From Pezizomycotina sp. ARF18 (lineage: Eukaryota > Ascomycota), in assembly GCA_002224055.1 (NCBI GenBank), contig AZLU01000128.1, forward strand, positions 1 through 52,281: 52,281 nt of DNA, in the 5' to 3' direction. The position numbers were made by a program, and so were the translations under genes. The notes under the pieces are model-generated. The model saw nothing but the letters and a program-made list of their open reading frames with translations. It was not told where the DNA came from and searched no databases. This document shows positions 1-10,453 of this stretch, in pieces; position 1 is the stretch's first letter, and the number at the start of each line of letters is the position of its first letter.

Positions 1-1545
1 GCCGCCGTGCGGAAAAATCCTCGAGGAAAGAGTAAATGATTGTTAGCTACCCTATATTGCTGTAGTCGCAAGTCAAGACCTAGTAGGCGTCTTCATGATA
101 AAGGGTGTAGTTGGCGGTATGTCTCCGAATTTGCGCTAGGAAGGGGCATTGATTTTAGTTCCTAGTAGGTGATGACGTACAAACCTCAACACAGAAGGAT
201 GCCGTTAATCGCGTTATATATGATCCCCGCCAATTTCAGTCTACGACATATGTAGCATTACAAATATTATTCTCGCTACAGGTCGAAACGGCTCGAGATA
301 ACTCTTAAAGGATACTCAGTTAAGGCCATGGAGGGGCTTCGCCTTCCAGAAAAAAAAGAAAAAAATTGAAGTCCAAAAGGATATATACTAAGCATATTCA
401 GGGAGATTCAGTAACGAGTAAGAGCCAAGCTACTCGTGATGCTCGTTTGATACATTGCATGTAGTGAAGATGAAATACAAAAACACGAGATAGAACAAGT
501 GCGTTAACTGTCAGGCTAACTGGCAAGTGCATAGATAGACATGATCCGGAGTCCTACTTCCTCCACCTCGGTACCACTCCTTAGGCGTCACATTAGGCGG
601 CGGGCCATGCGCGGGAGCTGCTGGTTGACACTGGATTCAACAATTCGTCGTCCACCGGGGACGGCGGAGGCGCTGGGGAAACAACATCCTCTTCGACCTG
701 TCGTTGTTTCCGGGAGCTTCTATTCCCAGTTGCTGGAGCCTCTTATCAAGAAGACGGAGACCCGCCAGCTGGCCTGCCTTGAAGTGAGATAAGGGCCTCT
801 GTGACCATGGGGCATCCGCATCTCGAAGCCATGCACTCACGCACCGACAAGTTTTCTGGCTATCGATATCCGAGGCACGTCTGTGGTGCACTTAGGAGGG
901 CATTCGTGCTAGAGAGAAGTGCGACAACGCGATTTGTTAGCTAAGGGACAGACAGAATGCAATAGGGACGGCGTGGGGCAAACGGCATTCGGTCTAGCAT
1001 TCACCCATCCCCTATGCTGGAGTAAGTTATTTGCGTGTTCGTGATATTATACGAATCGACAGCTTCGACGTTAGTCGCCGTGAGTCTGAGGGCAGAGGAA
1101 TCTATGTTTTTTCGTTAATTATGTTTTCCAAGTATCGAATGGAGATATTACCGTTTAATGGGGAGCTGAGTAATGATATTAATAGAGGTATAAAAATAGA
1201 ATCAAACGACATGAAACAGAAAAAAAATTACCCTCGCCAGAGCAGCCAAAATTCTTTCGACGTGCTGTACGTGCTGGTCGGACATCGCGTACCTTAAGAA
1301 GAATGTAGGATAGAAGGAAGTTCGTTGGAGCACTGTGGGAAGTTTGAGATAGATTGGATGTGTTTGGTTTGGCTCTTTGGAGTTTTGATGAAGGGACCAG
1401 GACTCTTTTAAATATACGAAAGAGTGGTGACGCTCTTCCATTTGAAATATACTTGAAAAAACCGTACGGAACAGTGCATACTGACGAAAGAGAGCAGAAT
1501 GTAAAATTTTAACCCTGTACTGTAGCTGGCGTTAGTCGAAGGGAT
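1..1545. other. Intergenic DNA, no supported gene
   Basis: AT-rich sequence with stop codons in all frames. A patch at about 541-930 is richer in G and C and is open for about 80 codons on both strands, but neither translation contains a motif I recognise and there are no convincing splice sites. I see no RNA gene here. Confidence 0.5.
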
Positions 1546-1697
1546 GCCGTCAGGGGTAACTACGGATATGGGGGATACGTTAACAATCCCGTAAACGTCA
1601 GCTTCCGGTCGCTATTTCAAAAGCCGTCAGCGGAATAACTACGGATACGGGGGATACGTTAACATCCCGTAAACGTCAGCTTCCGGTCGCTAAAAAG
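1546..1697. repeat. Two-copy 77-bp tandem repeat
   Basis: Two adjacent copies start with GCCGTCAG at 1546 and 1623. They share a core reading AACTACGGAT, then GGGGGATACGTTAACA, then CCCGTAAACGTCAGCTTCCG and GTCGCT, with only a few differences (one extra A, a few substitutions). The core contains the short inverted pair ACGTTAACA / CCCGTAAACGT. The function is unknown. Confidence 0.85.
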
Positions 1698-3199
1698 CAA
1701 CCGTAATCAAGCCAACAAGGCTGCGGCGGTCGCCATGCTAGGTGCTAGCGAACTGTCATGTTGGCTCGCTTCCTTTTGCTTTTTGGACAGCACCTGCACC
1801 TTGGCTGAGCTGCCTGAACAAATACGCACTGGTGATGGGTACATGCAGGTTGAGCAAACGGGGTTCGTCCCCAACGTGCGCACAAGCACGGTGCTGCTAG
1901 TAATTGCCTGTCGGTGTGCCTACATTGAACAATTTCCAATCGCTTTCTCACACACTTCTCCTCGAATACCGATTCAGGCCCTTTTTTTTTTTTTTTTTGG
2001 CGTATAGCCTCGTTATAATGATCGTCCCAAAAAGCAAAGAAGCAAAAAAAAAAAAAAAAAAAGAGAAAGAAAAGGTATTATATACACCTAGTATCCTGTT
2101 ACGTATATCTGAACGTATTTTTTTTACAAAAAGCCCCCTTATCACTCAAAGGAGCAACAAGCATGCTGGTTTTGCAAAACCGACATCGCTGTACGTTCCT
2201 CAAGTAACCTCCGAAAACTGCATCCCAATAGGCGAATCTTGAAAGGGCTCGGATCTTGGCGAGCGATAAATTACTTTTTGTTCGATAGAGTAACACACGG
2301 TTCGTATTTCAAAGCATGTACACTTCTGGTCCCCGTAAATCCTTATACCGATAATTGCTAAATTATTGAAGCTACTGACTATAAGAAAACAATATTTTTT
2401 TTCTTTCTTTTATTTCGGGTTCTTTCTTCTTTTGCTCTTTCCTTCTTTTCTTTTCTTTTTTTTTCTATTCTCTCTCTTCAAGTTATTAGTATGACTTTTA
2501 TTTTTATTTTTTATTTTTTATTTTTAAAAAAAGAAAAAAGAAAAGAAAAGAAAACGAAAATTCCTGTGTCACCATCTACCAGAGCCAGACGCCTCAATCG
2601 CAACCTTCGCCTCCTCGTTCTTCGCGCTGAGTCCCCTATTCGCGGCCCAAAGACACACTTCCCTGTCTTCCCATCGAAACGGCTCCCGTGAACTACAATC
2701 ACCAAAAAACAGTATCAGCACAAAAAAAAAAAAAAAAAACCCTTCCCTAATAGAATAATAACATGGAAATAAAGAAGCCTCTACTCAAACAACTACATCG
2801 CTGCTATGAAATGCAACTACTATATCAGAAGCGATACAAATTGCGGGGAGGGAATAAACATTATCGCGTCATACACGGTCGTTTGATTTGAAACCCGCGC
2901 CGGAAATTTCTTCCGCCGCGGGAGGAGCGTCCGTTAGATCGATCTGAGACGTGTAACCCCACGCTCGCCAAGGCCTCGTCTTTTAATAGGGGATTGCGAC
3001 CAATTATTGGTCTTCCTCCATTCACCGAAGAAAATACTTGACGTAAAAAAAAAGAAACAAAAAAAAAAAAAAAGAAAAACTTTGCTTTACAACCCAACCC
3101 GCGTTTATACATATTGGGAAAAGCGGGAGGCAGCGTTATTTTATTATATGCCGCAGTCTTGTCACGAGACTGGTGCCGCCGCTGGTTAGTTAAATTCCA
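1698..3199. other. Low-complexity intergenic DNA
   Basis: No supported gene. The stretch holds paired homopolymer arms: a T run at about 1983-1998 facing an A run at about 2045-2061, and a T/C-rich stretch at about 2397-2480 facing an A/G-rich stretch at about 2525-2556. Open frames across these arms encode only Phe/Ser- or Lys-rich strings and are not taken as genes. Confidence 0.5.
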
Positions 3200-3465
3200 A
3201 AAGTATAAAATAAAAAAATAAAATAAAATAAAATAATAAATAAAATAAAATAAAATAAAATAAATAAATAAAATAAAATAAAATAAAATAAAATAAATAA
3301 AATAAAAAAAATAAAATAAAATAAAATAAAATAAAATAAAATAAAATAATAAAATAAAATAAAATAAAATAAATAAATAAAATAAAATAAAATAAAATAA
3401 TAAATAAAATAAAATAAAATAAAATAAAATAAAATAAGAATAAAAATAGAACAAAATAAAAATAA
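3200..3465. repeat. (AAAAT)n microsatellite array, about 260 bp
   Basis: Almost uninterrupted AAAAT units with some AAAT and AAT variants. On the minus strand it gives long open frames of Phe, Tyr, Ile and Leu only, which are artefacts of the repeat. Confidence 0.95.
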
Positions 3466-3474
3466 AAATAAGAA

Positions 3475-4381
3475 CTATTATACGAAGCCTTACATTCACA
3501 ACGAAAATCGAAGAATAAGGATTGGATTCCGGACGCCAAAGTCTTAGACCCCGAAGGTTATAGCTATTTCCTAGCGAGCGTAACCGCCCCTGAATCCAAG
3601 CCAGAGCACCGCAACCTCCTCATGATCCTCAAAGGCCCCCCCCCCCCGGGGGGGGGGGGGGGGAGACGATGAAATTCAGCACCTATACATCACGAACTAC
3701 ACCTCCCCTCCCTCACCAGCAACCACTTATTATTCCCCCCCTTCTTCCGCGAACTCCCCAACCGCATAACCACCAAATAAAACGCCACCTTTTCACTAAA
3801 CATTAAACGCCTCCCCAACCTTTTTCGTGACTGAGGATCGCGGGAGTGGTTCGTTCTTCTTTAGAACGTGAAACGGCTGGTATTATAATCCCCCTTCTCC
3901 TCCGTGAATTTACGTACTTCGGCGCGTCCTATTTGTTCTCTGCCCCGGAAGCGGTCTTGTACAACACACGGCTTTGACGAACCGCGCCTTCCCGCAACTC
4001 CTTCAACCGCTAGCGCGCCGAAGTTACCTCACGCCGACGTCGCGTATTTTCCCTCCTCCCCGAATGCTCTCCATACCCTTAAAGTAATCCTCGGGGATCG
4101 TTCGAACGGTGCATGCAAATAATAATAATAATAATAAAAAAAAACGTCGATATACTCAACGCCGAGTTGGATGGAAGACGATTGCGATACGGACCCGCGT
4201 ACTTTTTTTTGCTCCTCCAACGGTGGACTCGTATCGAAGCGTCCGTGCGCCGCGGCGTAAAACTTCGTCCGTTACTAATACCTCACCCCCCCCCCCCCCC
4301 CTTCTTCTTGATTCCTCTGTTCGTTTAGATGGGTTTGGAGGACGTGGTGTAGTTTTCGGATATCTACAAACGTCTTTTTTC
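3475..4381 (+). pseudogene. Unrecognised broken coding region
   Basis: Right after the AAAAT array the plus strand reads as ordinary protein in patches that change frame. From about 3475 to 3635 there is an uninterrupted stretch including ELLYEALHSQRKSKNKDW and later GYSYFLASVTAPE; after the C/G run at 3636-3663 it resumes with DDEIQHLYITNYTS; near 3885-3965 another frame gives LLLREFTYFGASYLFSAPE; and near 4140-4270 one gives NVDILNAELDGRRLRYGPA. Composition is unlike the surrounding AT-rich DNA. I recognise no family. It may be a real gene with sequencing indels or a decayed one. Start and end are approximate. Confidence 0.35.
3636..3663. repeat. C12G16 homopolymer palindrome
   Basis: Twelve C are followed directly by sixteen G, a perfect self-complementary block with no loop. 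It lies inside the broken coding region and separates two patches in different frames. It could be a true microsatellite or a base-calling or assembly artefact. Confidence 0.9.
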
Positions 4382-5107
4382 ATCTAAGCGCATATTATAT
4401 ATTATATATATATATATATTTTTTTTTCCTTATGTAGGTGAAAACTGAACGCTCCGCGATCCCGGAAAGAATACCAGCCGCTTGATTAAAAAAAAAAAAA
4501 AAAATCAACGGGGGTGAGTCATGACGGAAGCCGACAGGGTGGAGTCGTAGTCCTTTGCTTTCGCTCCGCGTGGATCTCTAATGAAGAAGGAAAGGTCATA
4601 AAATACTGAGTCGAAAAAAAAAAGAAAGAAAGAAAAAAAGAAATGTCGAACGTACGTTTGGAAAGTCGGACATCACGATCGTTATGGTCTACTGACCGTT
4701 ATACAGCTGTGGAAGTATAACATCAGATGCGTTCAGTTGCACCAGGTATTTTCGTCATGAAGCTACTTTTTTTTTTTTTTTTTTTTTTCATTCATTTATA
4801 TTATTATCATGATCGAAAGTTACACTATATGTAACTAATTTAGCTAGCTGTATACTTACTACTACCAGCATTTTTTTTAATCGAGAGAATGAAAGAGCCA
4901 GAGGAACATTTTTTTCTGTGACTGCCTGAAATAAAGAAAGGGAAAAAAAAAAAACAACCGAAGTGCTCAACGACAAGCATCAACTTAATCAGAGAAAACA
5001 GCAGGGGACAAAAGAAACATAAGAGCAAAGTTATCTTTGTAATATAAAAGTAAACCACTTTCCACGCTATCCATGCCTGTTATACGAATTAACAAAAAAA
5101 AAAAAAC

Positions 5108-5138
<31 letters not shown>

Positions 5139-5184
5139 AAGAAAAGAAACAAATGAAAATACAGTAAAAAGGAGACAAAGGAAT
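4382..5184. other. Intergenic DNA downstream of the Mug190-like gene
   Basis: No gene supported. It contains a TA-rich tract (about 4391-4420), A and T homopolymers (about 4485-4503, 4768-4788, 5092-5134) and otherwise AT-rich sequence. The last 100 bases are probably the 3' untranslated region of the minus-strand gene ending at 5185. Confidence 0.5.
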
Positions 5185-8100
5185 CTACTGCGCCTGACTA
5201 ATCTCCGTCTCAACATCCGGCGCGCGCCCCTCAGCCAAAGCGACCCTTCAACCTCCTCGCACCAATCTTAACCTCATCCTTTGAAAAAGGCAACATTCCT
5301 CGCGGGCTTCCACTGCATTATCCCCCTCTGCTTCCTCCACTCCGCCCTCTTCTCCGCCTTCTTCCTCTCCTTCCGTATCCTCTTCGCGTCCGGATCCTCC
5401 TTCTTCCCACCGCCATACTACCAACATCACTATCGTCATCCTCGTCAGAGTCACCCTCAAGGTCGTCGCGCTCTTTAACGTCCACCGGATCGTCTCCCGC
5501 TTTCGAATACGTCTCGTCGTCGACTTCGTACTCGCTGTCGACGGCCTGGTGGACTTCTGCCTCCCAGGCTGCCGCGATGTCTTTATCCTGCGCGGTTGCG
5601 GCCTCGATGGGATTCAGGGTCGCCGCTGCCGAGGCGGACGGACTCGTTGACGGATTGGATGTCGATGTCGGGCATCCACGTTGGAATTTCGGATTCGGTC
5701 TGCGTGCGTCCGGGGACGAAGCGGATGTGACTCTGCTGCTGACCTTCCTCGTCGTCTTCGCCGTAATCGCTCTCCGCGTCCGTTCCGGTGTATGGTCGCT
5801 GAGTACGGGACTCTCGGGAGGAGTAAGGATCGGCGCGAGTGCTTCCGCCGCTTCCTTGCCGGAAACCTTCTCCAGCGGTTTTTCGTCTTCGGTAGCTCCC
5901 TTGGCGACGAGCATCTTAACCGTCGGTCCGGTCTCGCGGCGAACAATACGGCGGCGACTGCCCTCTGCAAGACACGCTTCAAACGCGTCCATACTTTCAA
6001 TGTCGTCGTTAGTAACCAAATAGCTGCGGTGCGTCTCGTCCAGTCCATCCTTAAAGCGGAACGTCAGCGTGACTTCTCCGATGCGCGTAGCATCCACGTG
6101 CTCGCGTCATTGAGCTTATCAGGATCAGCGTAGTTCTGCGATATCCTATCGCCGTTCTTGGACCTCCACAGCGGCAGCGTGACCGTCGTGGGTTCATTAT
6201 CGTTGACGTCCGTGAGCCACTGACTGCGCGCGCGACGGGCTTCCTGTGGCCCCTCGCGTAGAACTCAAACTTGAGCACAGATCCGTAGCGCTGCCTGACC
6301 GGAATACGGATGGTATGCCCGCGTGTATTCCAGCCGTCGGTTCGGAGGTGCACCACCTCCTCTTGATCTTGGCGGCACCGACGTCAGTCTTCAATACGAT
6401 CCTCATATTCTTCAGTTATCGCCTCGTCGGCGTCAGGGTTGAGCGTGATATTGTCGTCCATGAGCTCCACGCTTGCCGACATCCCAGCCGAGCAGTTCTT
6501 CTCGAGGTGCAGGCCGACGGAGCGGAAGAGCAGCGAGACGTTAATCATGCCGTACCCGCAGCCTCCATCGAGGGCGTAGATGCGGGTGACCTGCGAGCTG
6601 GTCTGCATGATATCGGACAGTTTCATCGCAACCGCACCAATAAGCGGGTCGTGCTCGCGGTGGCGGGAATCACGGACGGCGATGGTGACGACGGTGTTCC
6701 TCCAGTCGCGGACGAAGCGTTCCAATTCGGCGGTGAACATTGGGCGGGAGGAGTTGACTTTCGTGCGGTCTTGAACGCCAAAACATCATTGACCATGACA
6801 GTTACAGTACGAAGACGGGAGATTGCTGCCTTCTTCGTCCTTGTTTTCGCCGACGAGTTGGGCCGGGCTGTACGGCCTAGCCTTCCGAAGGTGCCCTTGG
6901 GCGTTCGAGTTCGAGGTTCTTGATATCGTGGATGATGACAGAGAGGACTCCGGACGGGTAAGTCGGATCGGGTGGAACATTAACGGCCAGAGCTTCTTCG
7001 CTGGTATGGTCACACCAGTAGGATCCTTGATTCGTCGCGATCGCGCAGCTCCTTGGGAATGCGGACATCCTCGCCGGTAGTGCGCATGCTCTTCTTGAAC
7101 GGCTTGCGGGCGAAGAATCCGATCTCCCAGTTGAGCTTTCCTGGAACTTCTTTGCCATCTTTCTCGTTGATGAGGGTATCACAGCGAGAGTACATCTGCC
7201 CTTCGTTCTCAATGATGTCGTGTATGTCGAAACTAATGCTACCGAGCTTGTCGTCTCCACCGAAGCGGTCGGAATCCAGAGTTGCAGGGCAAGTTTCTCT
7301 CCTCCGGTGACTTGTTCACGGTGAACGAGGACGCAGGTGTCTTCCTCCCACGACGGATTCAGGTCCTTCGTGATGACTCGGGTACAGTATACCGGTTTGT
7401 TCTTAAGCTTGTCGTAGGCAACGGTGATGTAAGTGTCGGAACCGCCTCCTTTGTCCATAGCGGGGAGGTCCTTGGCGTCGTGAATCTTGATGTAATTACA
7501 CCGAGGGCGTCGGTTTCCTTCTGATGGCGTCTCCTTCGATAAGTTTGGAAATATCCATGCTATAAACTTGTTAGCTTCCAATCAGCAAAAAAAAAAAAAA
7601 AAAAAAAGATGGACTTATACTTACTCAGACTCTTCGGTGCGACATACTCGTCGATCGCCGCTCCAATGGCGTTGTCAACGAACTTGCTGATCAACGGCAA
7701 ATTCAAAACGTTAATTCCCTTCTGCGTCATCGGCACGACGGAAACGCTGAGCTTGGGCAATCCCATAAAGGTGATGGTCATGTTCTTCACGAACGGCGGG
7801 TTCGGCGTCATCTGGAACCTCAACCTGAATGTTCCGATAATGCCCTGTAATTCGGCAAAGATGGGAGCGGAACACCGAAGAGGCCCTTGATACCCAGGTA
7901 GAACGCGATTTCCAAATGGATATTCTGAGCCTTGGATGCAACACCGTCGCGGGGAGAGCGTGGTACGCAAAGGAGGCCTCGAGTTATAGTATTGCTATTA
8001 GGATCGTCTTCCAGCGCGCGTTCCTTGCGTTTCTTCTCCAGCTCCGCTTGGCTTTCGCCGTTGTTCATTTTCTCGGAACCCTCACCTTCACCCTTCCCCG

Positions 8101-9074
8101 CTTCGACCGCATCGGGGAGCGAGCGAAGGCTGAGGATCTTGATGGGGTTAGCGCCTTGATGATATCGGCGACCTTGACGTTCTCGATAACGCTGGGTGGC
8201 ACGGAGGCTTGCATGACGTCCTCGAGCGTGTCCGCAACCGCCTGGAACATTTCCGGGTTGATAAGGCGCCAGACGGTAGCGATCATGCTGTTCAGCCACT
8301 CGACTGATTCGGGGACCAGCGATTCGCGGGCTGCTTGGGCACGCGCCTTCTCCGTGTCCCAGTTCTGTCGTTGGCCTCAGATTCTATCCTCTTCAGCCAT
8401 AGATGCAGAGCAACGCTGATGGTCGTTCCGGCGATAATACTGGCAATGATGCCACGAATTCTTCCGCCGACGAAAATGAAGTTCAGAGCGAACGTGCCAA
8501 CGAGCACGAAGATCGTGAGTTTGGTAGTGGTTGATTCCAGGGCGGAGAAGGAGCGCGAGACGTCCGATGTTGGCTTCGGGTAGTAGAGGACGTTGGTCTT
8601 GGAGTCCATCTGGGGAACTCTTTGGTGACGGTGGGGTTGGCTTCGGGAGGGCAAGGTCATCCAGGATCTTGCGGTAGTATTCGCCGACCCCGGAGGGGAA
8701 GGCAGGCATGTCGGCGCCATCGACCTCGTTCGGCGGATGAAGGGTTCGGTGAGGGGGTCGACGTTTGCAAGGGGAATTGTTATCTGTTGAAACTTGTTAG
8801 GATCTGATCCCCACGATGGAATACTGTTCACAATGTTTGCTTACCTCAGGGTTCCTAACGCTCTTCTCAAAATTGCCTTGATGTCCTGGATCACGACGTT
8901 CGATTTCGTGACGGGGTCCACGACCGTCCTCCTGTTGGCTGACGCCCGGTCCTTTGCATCCTCGCTCCTGGCCTTATCTACTTCCGCGTTGCGAACATCG
9001 AGACGTTTCTGTAGGTTTTCCGCGAACCGCTTGACGTTCGGGATGGGGTTTCTGGCGCTGTAAGGTGCCATCAT
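5185..9074 (-). CDS. mug190: Mug190-like SMP and C2 domain protein (copy A)
   Basis: Likely a tricalbin/synaptotagmin-like protein of ER-plasma membrane contacts that moves or tethers lipids; this role is inferred from the family. The start MMAPYSARNPIPNVK and the near-terminal RAPDVETEISQAQ match the fungal 'meiotically up-regulated gene 190' family. In order: N-terminal cytosolic region; paired hydrophobic hairpin (about 8545-8400, LTIFVLVGTFALNFIFVGG); SMP domain (about 8320-7625); first C2 domain (about 7530-7200, DAKDLPAMDKGGGSDTYITV); second C2 domain (about 6960-6480, ending near VTRIYALDGG); a third beta-rich region (about 6410-6000); an acidic stretch and basic tail. Introns are visible at about 8774-8846 and 7560-7624; the second carries a 22-base A/T run. 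The frame changes several times, so exact codons are uncertain. The stop at 5185-5187 assumes one frame change near 5235. It is divergent from its paralogue at 10454. Confidence 0.8.
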
Positions 9075-10453
9075 TTGTGGGATAAGGCAGAGAGAGAGAG
9101 AGAGAGAGAGAGCTTCAAAGAGCCCTCACTTCGTGTCTTTGATAGTGAAGATACAAAACAGTCGCGATAGTAGAGAAATGATGATGGAACACGGTAGAAG
9201 GAGGAAGGGGTTTGGAGATGTTTGATATTGATGTTGATGTTGATGTTGATGTTTGATGTTGATGTTGATTGAAGATGGTGGTTTTGTCAGAAGAGGTCCT
9301 CAGGAGTAGGGAAATAATTGTTAAGGGTGTTCAGTGGTGGTGGTGGTGACTTAATTGTTTCCTAATTCTTTTTGTCCAAGGGTGTACAGTAGTTTAATTT
9401 TTGAATGGTTTTGACGTCTATTGCCGAATTTGACCAGACCTTTTGGTGATGTCACCGAAATGTAATTTATTAAGCACTAAAATTTCGCTTTCCCTTTATA
9501 CTGGGCAGTCAGTAGTAAGCACTGTCACACTGTTCCAAAGCAGGACGAAAGGCCCCGCCACCCCGCTTGCCGCTTCACGCCCTTGCTCGTCGTGTTGCTG
9601 ATCCTCCGCACCAATAACAGGTCGATCATCAAAACGGTGCTATTTTAAATTATGAATTATTTTCCGCTCTTCTTGCATGCGCTTGCTTCCATTTATTTAT
9701 TTATTTTTTTTTAAGTTGTGGTACCGTAGCTTACCTTTTTCGGATTTTCTTTTGTCTCGGCTCGTTTCCATGCCACCCGCTAATTTAACCAACCGCATTG
9801 GGATATTATTACATCACACAGCTATCAAATCTTCTGTGCCACAAAACATTCAACATTCGACGTTCTGACATCACCATTACTATATACTGCTAGCGAAAGC
9901 AAGCCTCTCCCCAAGCACTAAAGAAAACAACATTCCCAGTCTAATTGTCTCCAGATCTTCCCTTTTAGCCTTCTGATCCACGAAGAAAATTACTCATTAC
10001 TTACCCTATTACTGCTATCAAACTGTTCTCGTTTTCGTTTTCGTTTAATTGCTTCAGGCAAATTAGAGCGAGCCGGGTCTTTTTATTGCATTATTGTTGG
10101 CTTGTGTTTTCTGGTGTCTGGTTGGGCTTGGAAGAGCTAAGGATAACGTCAGTTCCATCTACTCTTTTAGTTGTGTTGCTGCAAATTAATTAATCTTTTT
10201 TTATTATTTTTTTTTTATTATTTCATCGGAATTTTTATTGGAATTTTTATTATTTTTCTTTTCTTTCAACACCACCACCCCCTTCTACTCCTCCTTCAGC
10301 AAGCAAAAAACCATCCATCACCTTTCCATCTCCTTGACCTTTCATCAAACGAACATCTTCATCACTTTTTCCATCTCATCAACAGCAAACATCACGACCC
10401 ATAGATCTACTGTAGTATCTCAACCATCACTCCATCTTCAAATCCCTCTCAAG
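9075..10453. promoter_or_regulatory. Shared divergent intergenic region of the Mug190-like pair
   Basis: This 1.4-kb interval separates two genes transcribed away from each other, so it must hold both promoters. It contains an (AG)12 array at 9089-9112 just upstream of copy A, a TTGATG-type array at 9221-9272, and a pyrimidine-rich, CACC-rich leader (about 10255-10450) before copy B. No clear TATA box could be assigned. Confidence 0.55.

Noticed and set aside
2861-3539. Long minus-strand frames of about 120-210 codons made of Phe, Tyr, Ile and Leu
   Set aside because: They are translations of the AAAAT array; the composition follows from the repeat and no domain is present.
5577-6133. Plus-strand frames of about 150 codons over the Mug190-like gene
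   Set aside because: They are opposite-strand shadows; the minus strand carries the recognisable family sequence.
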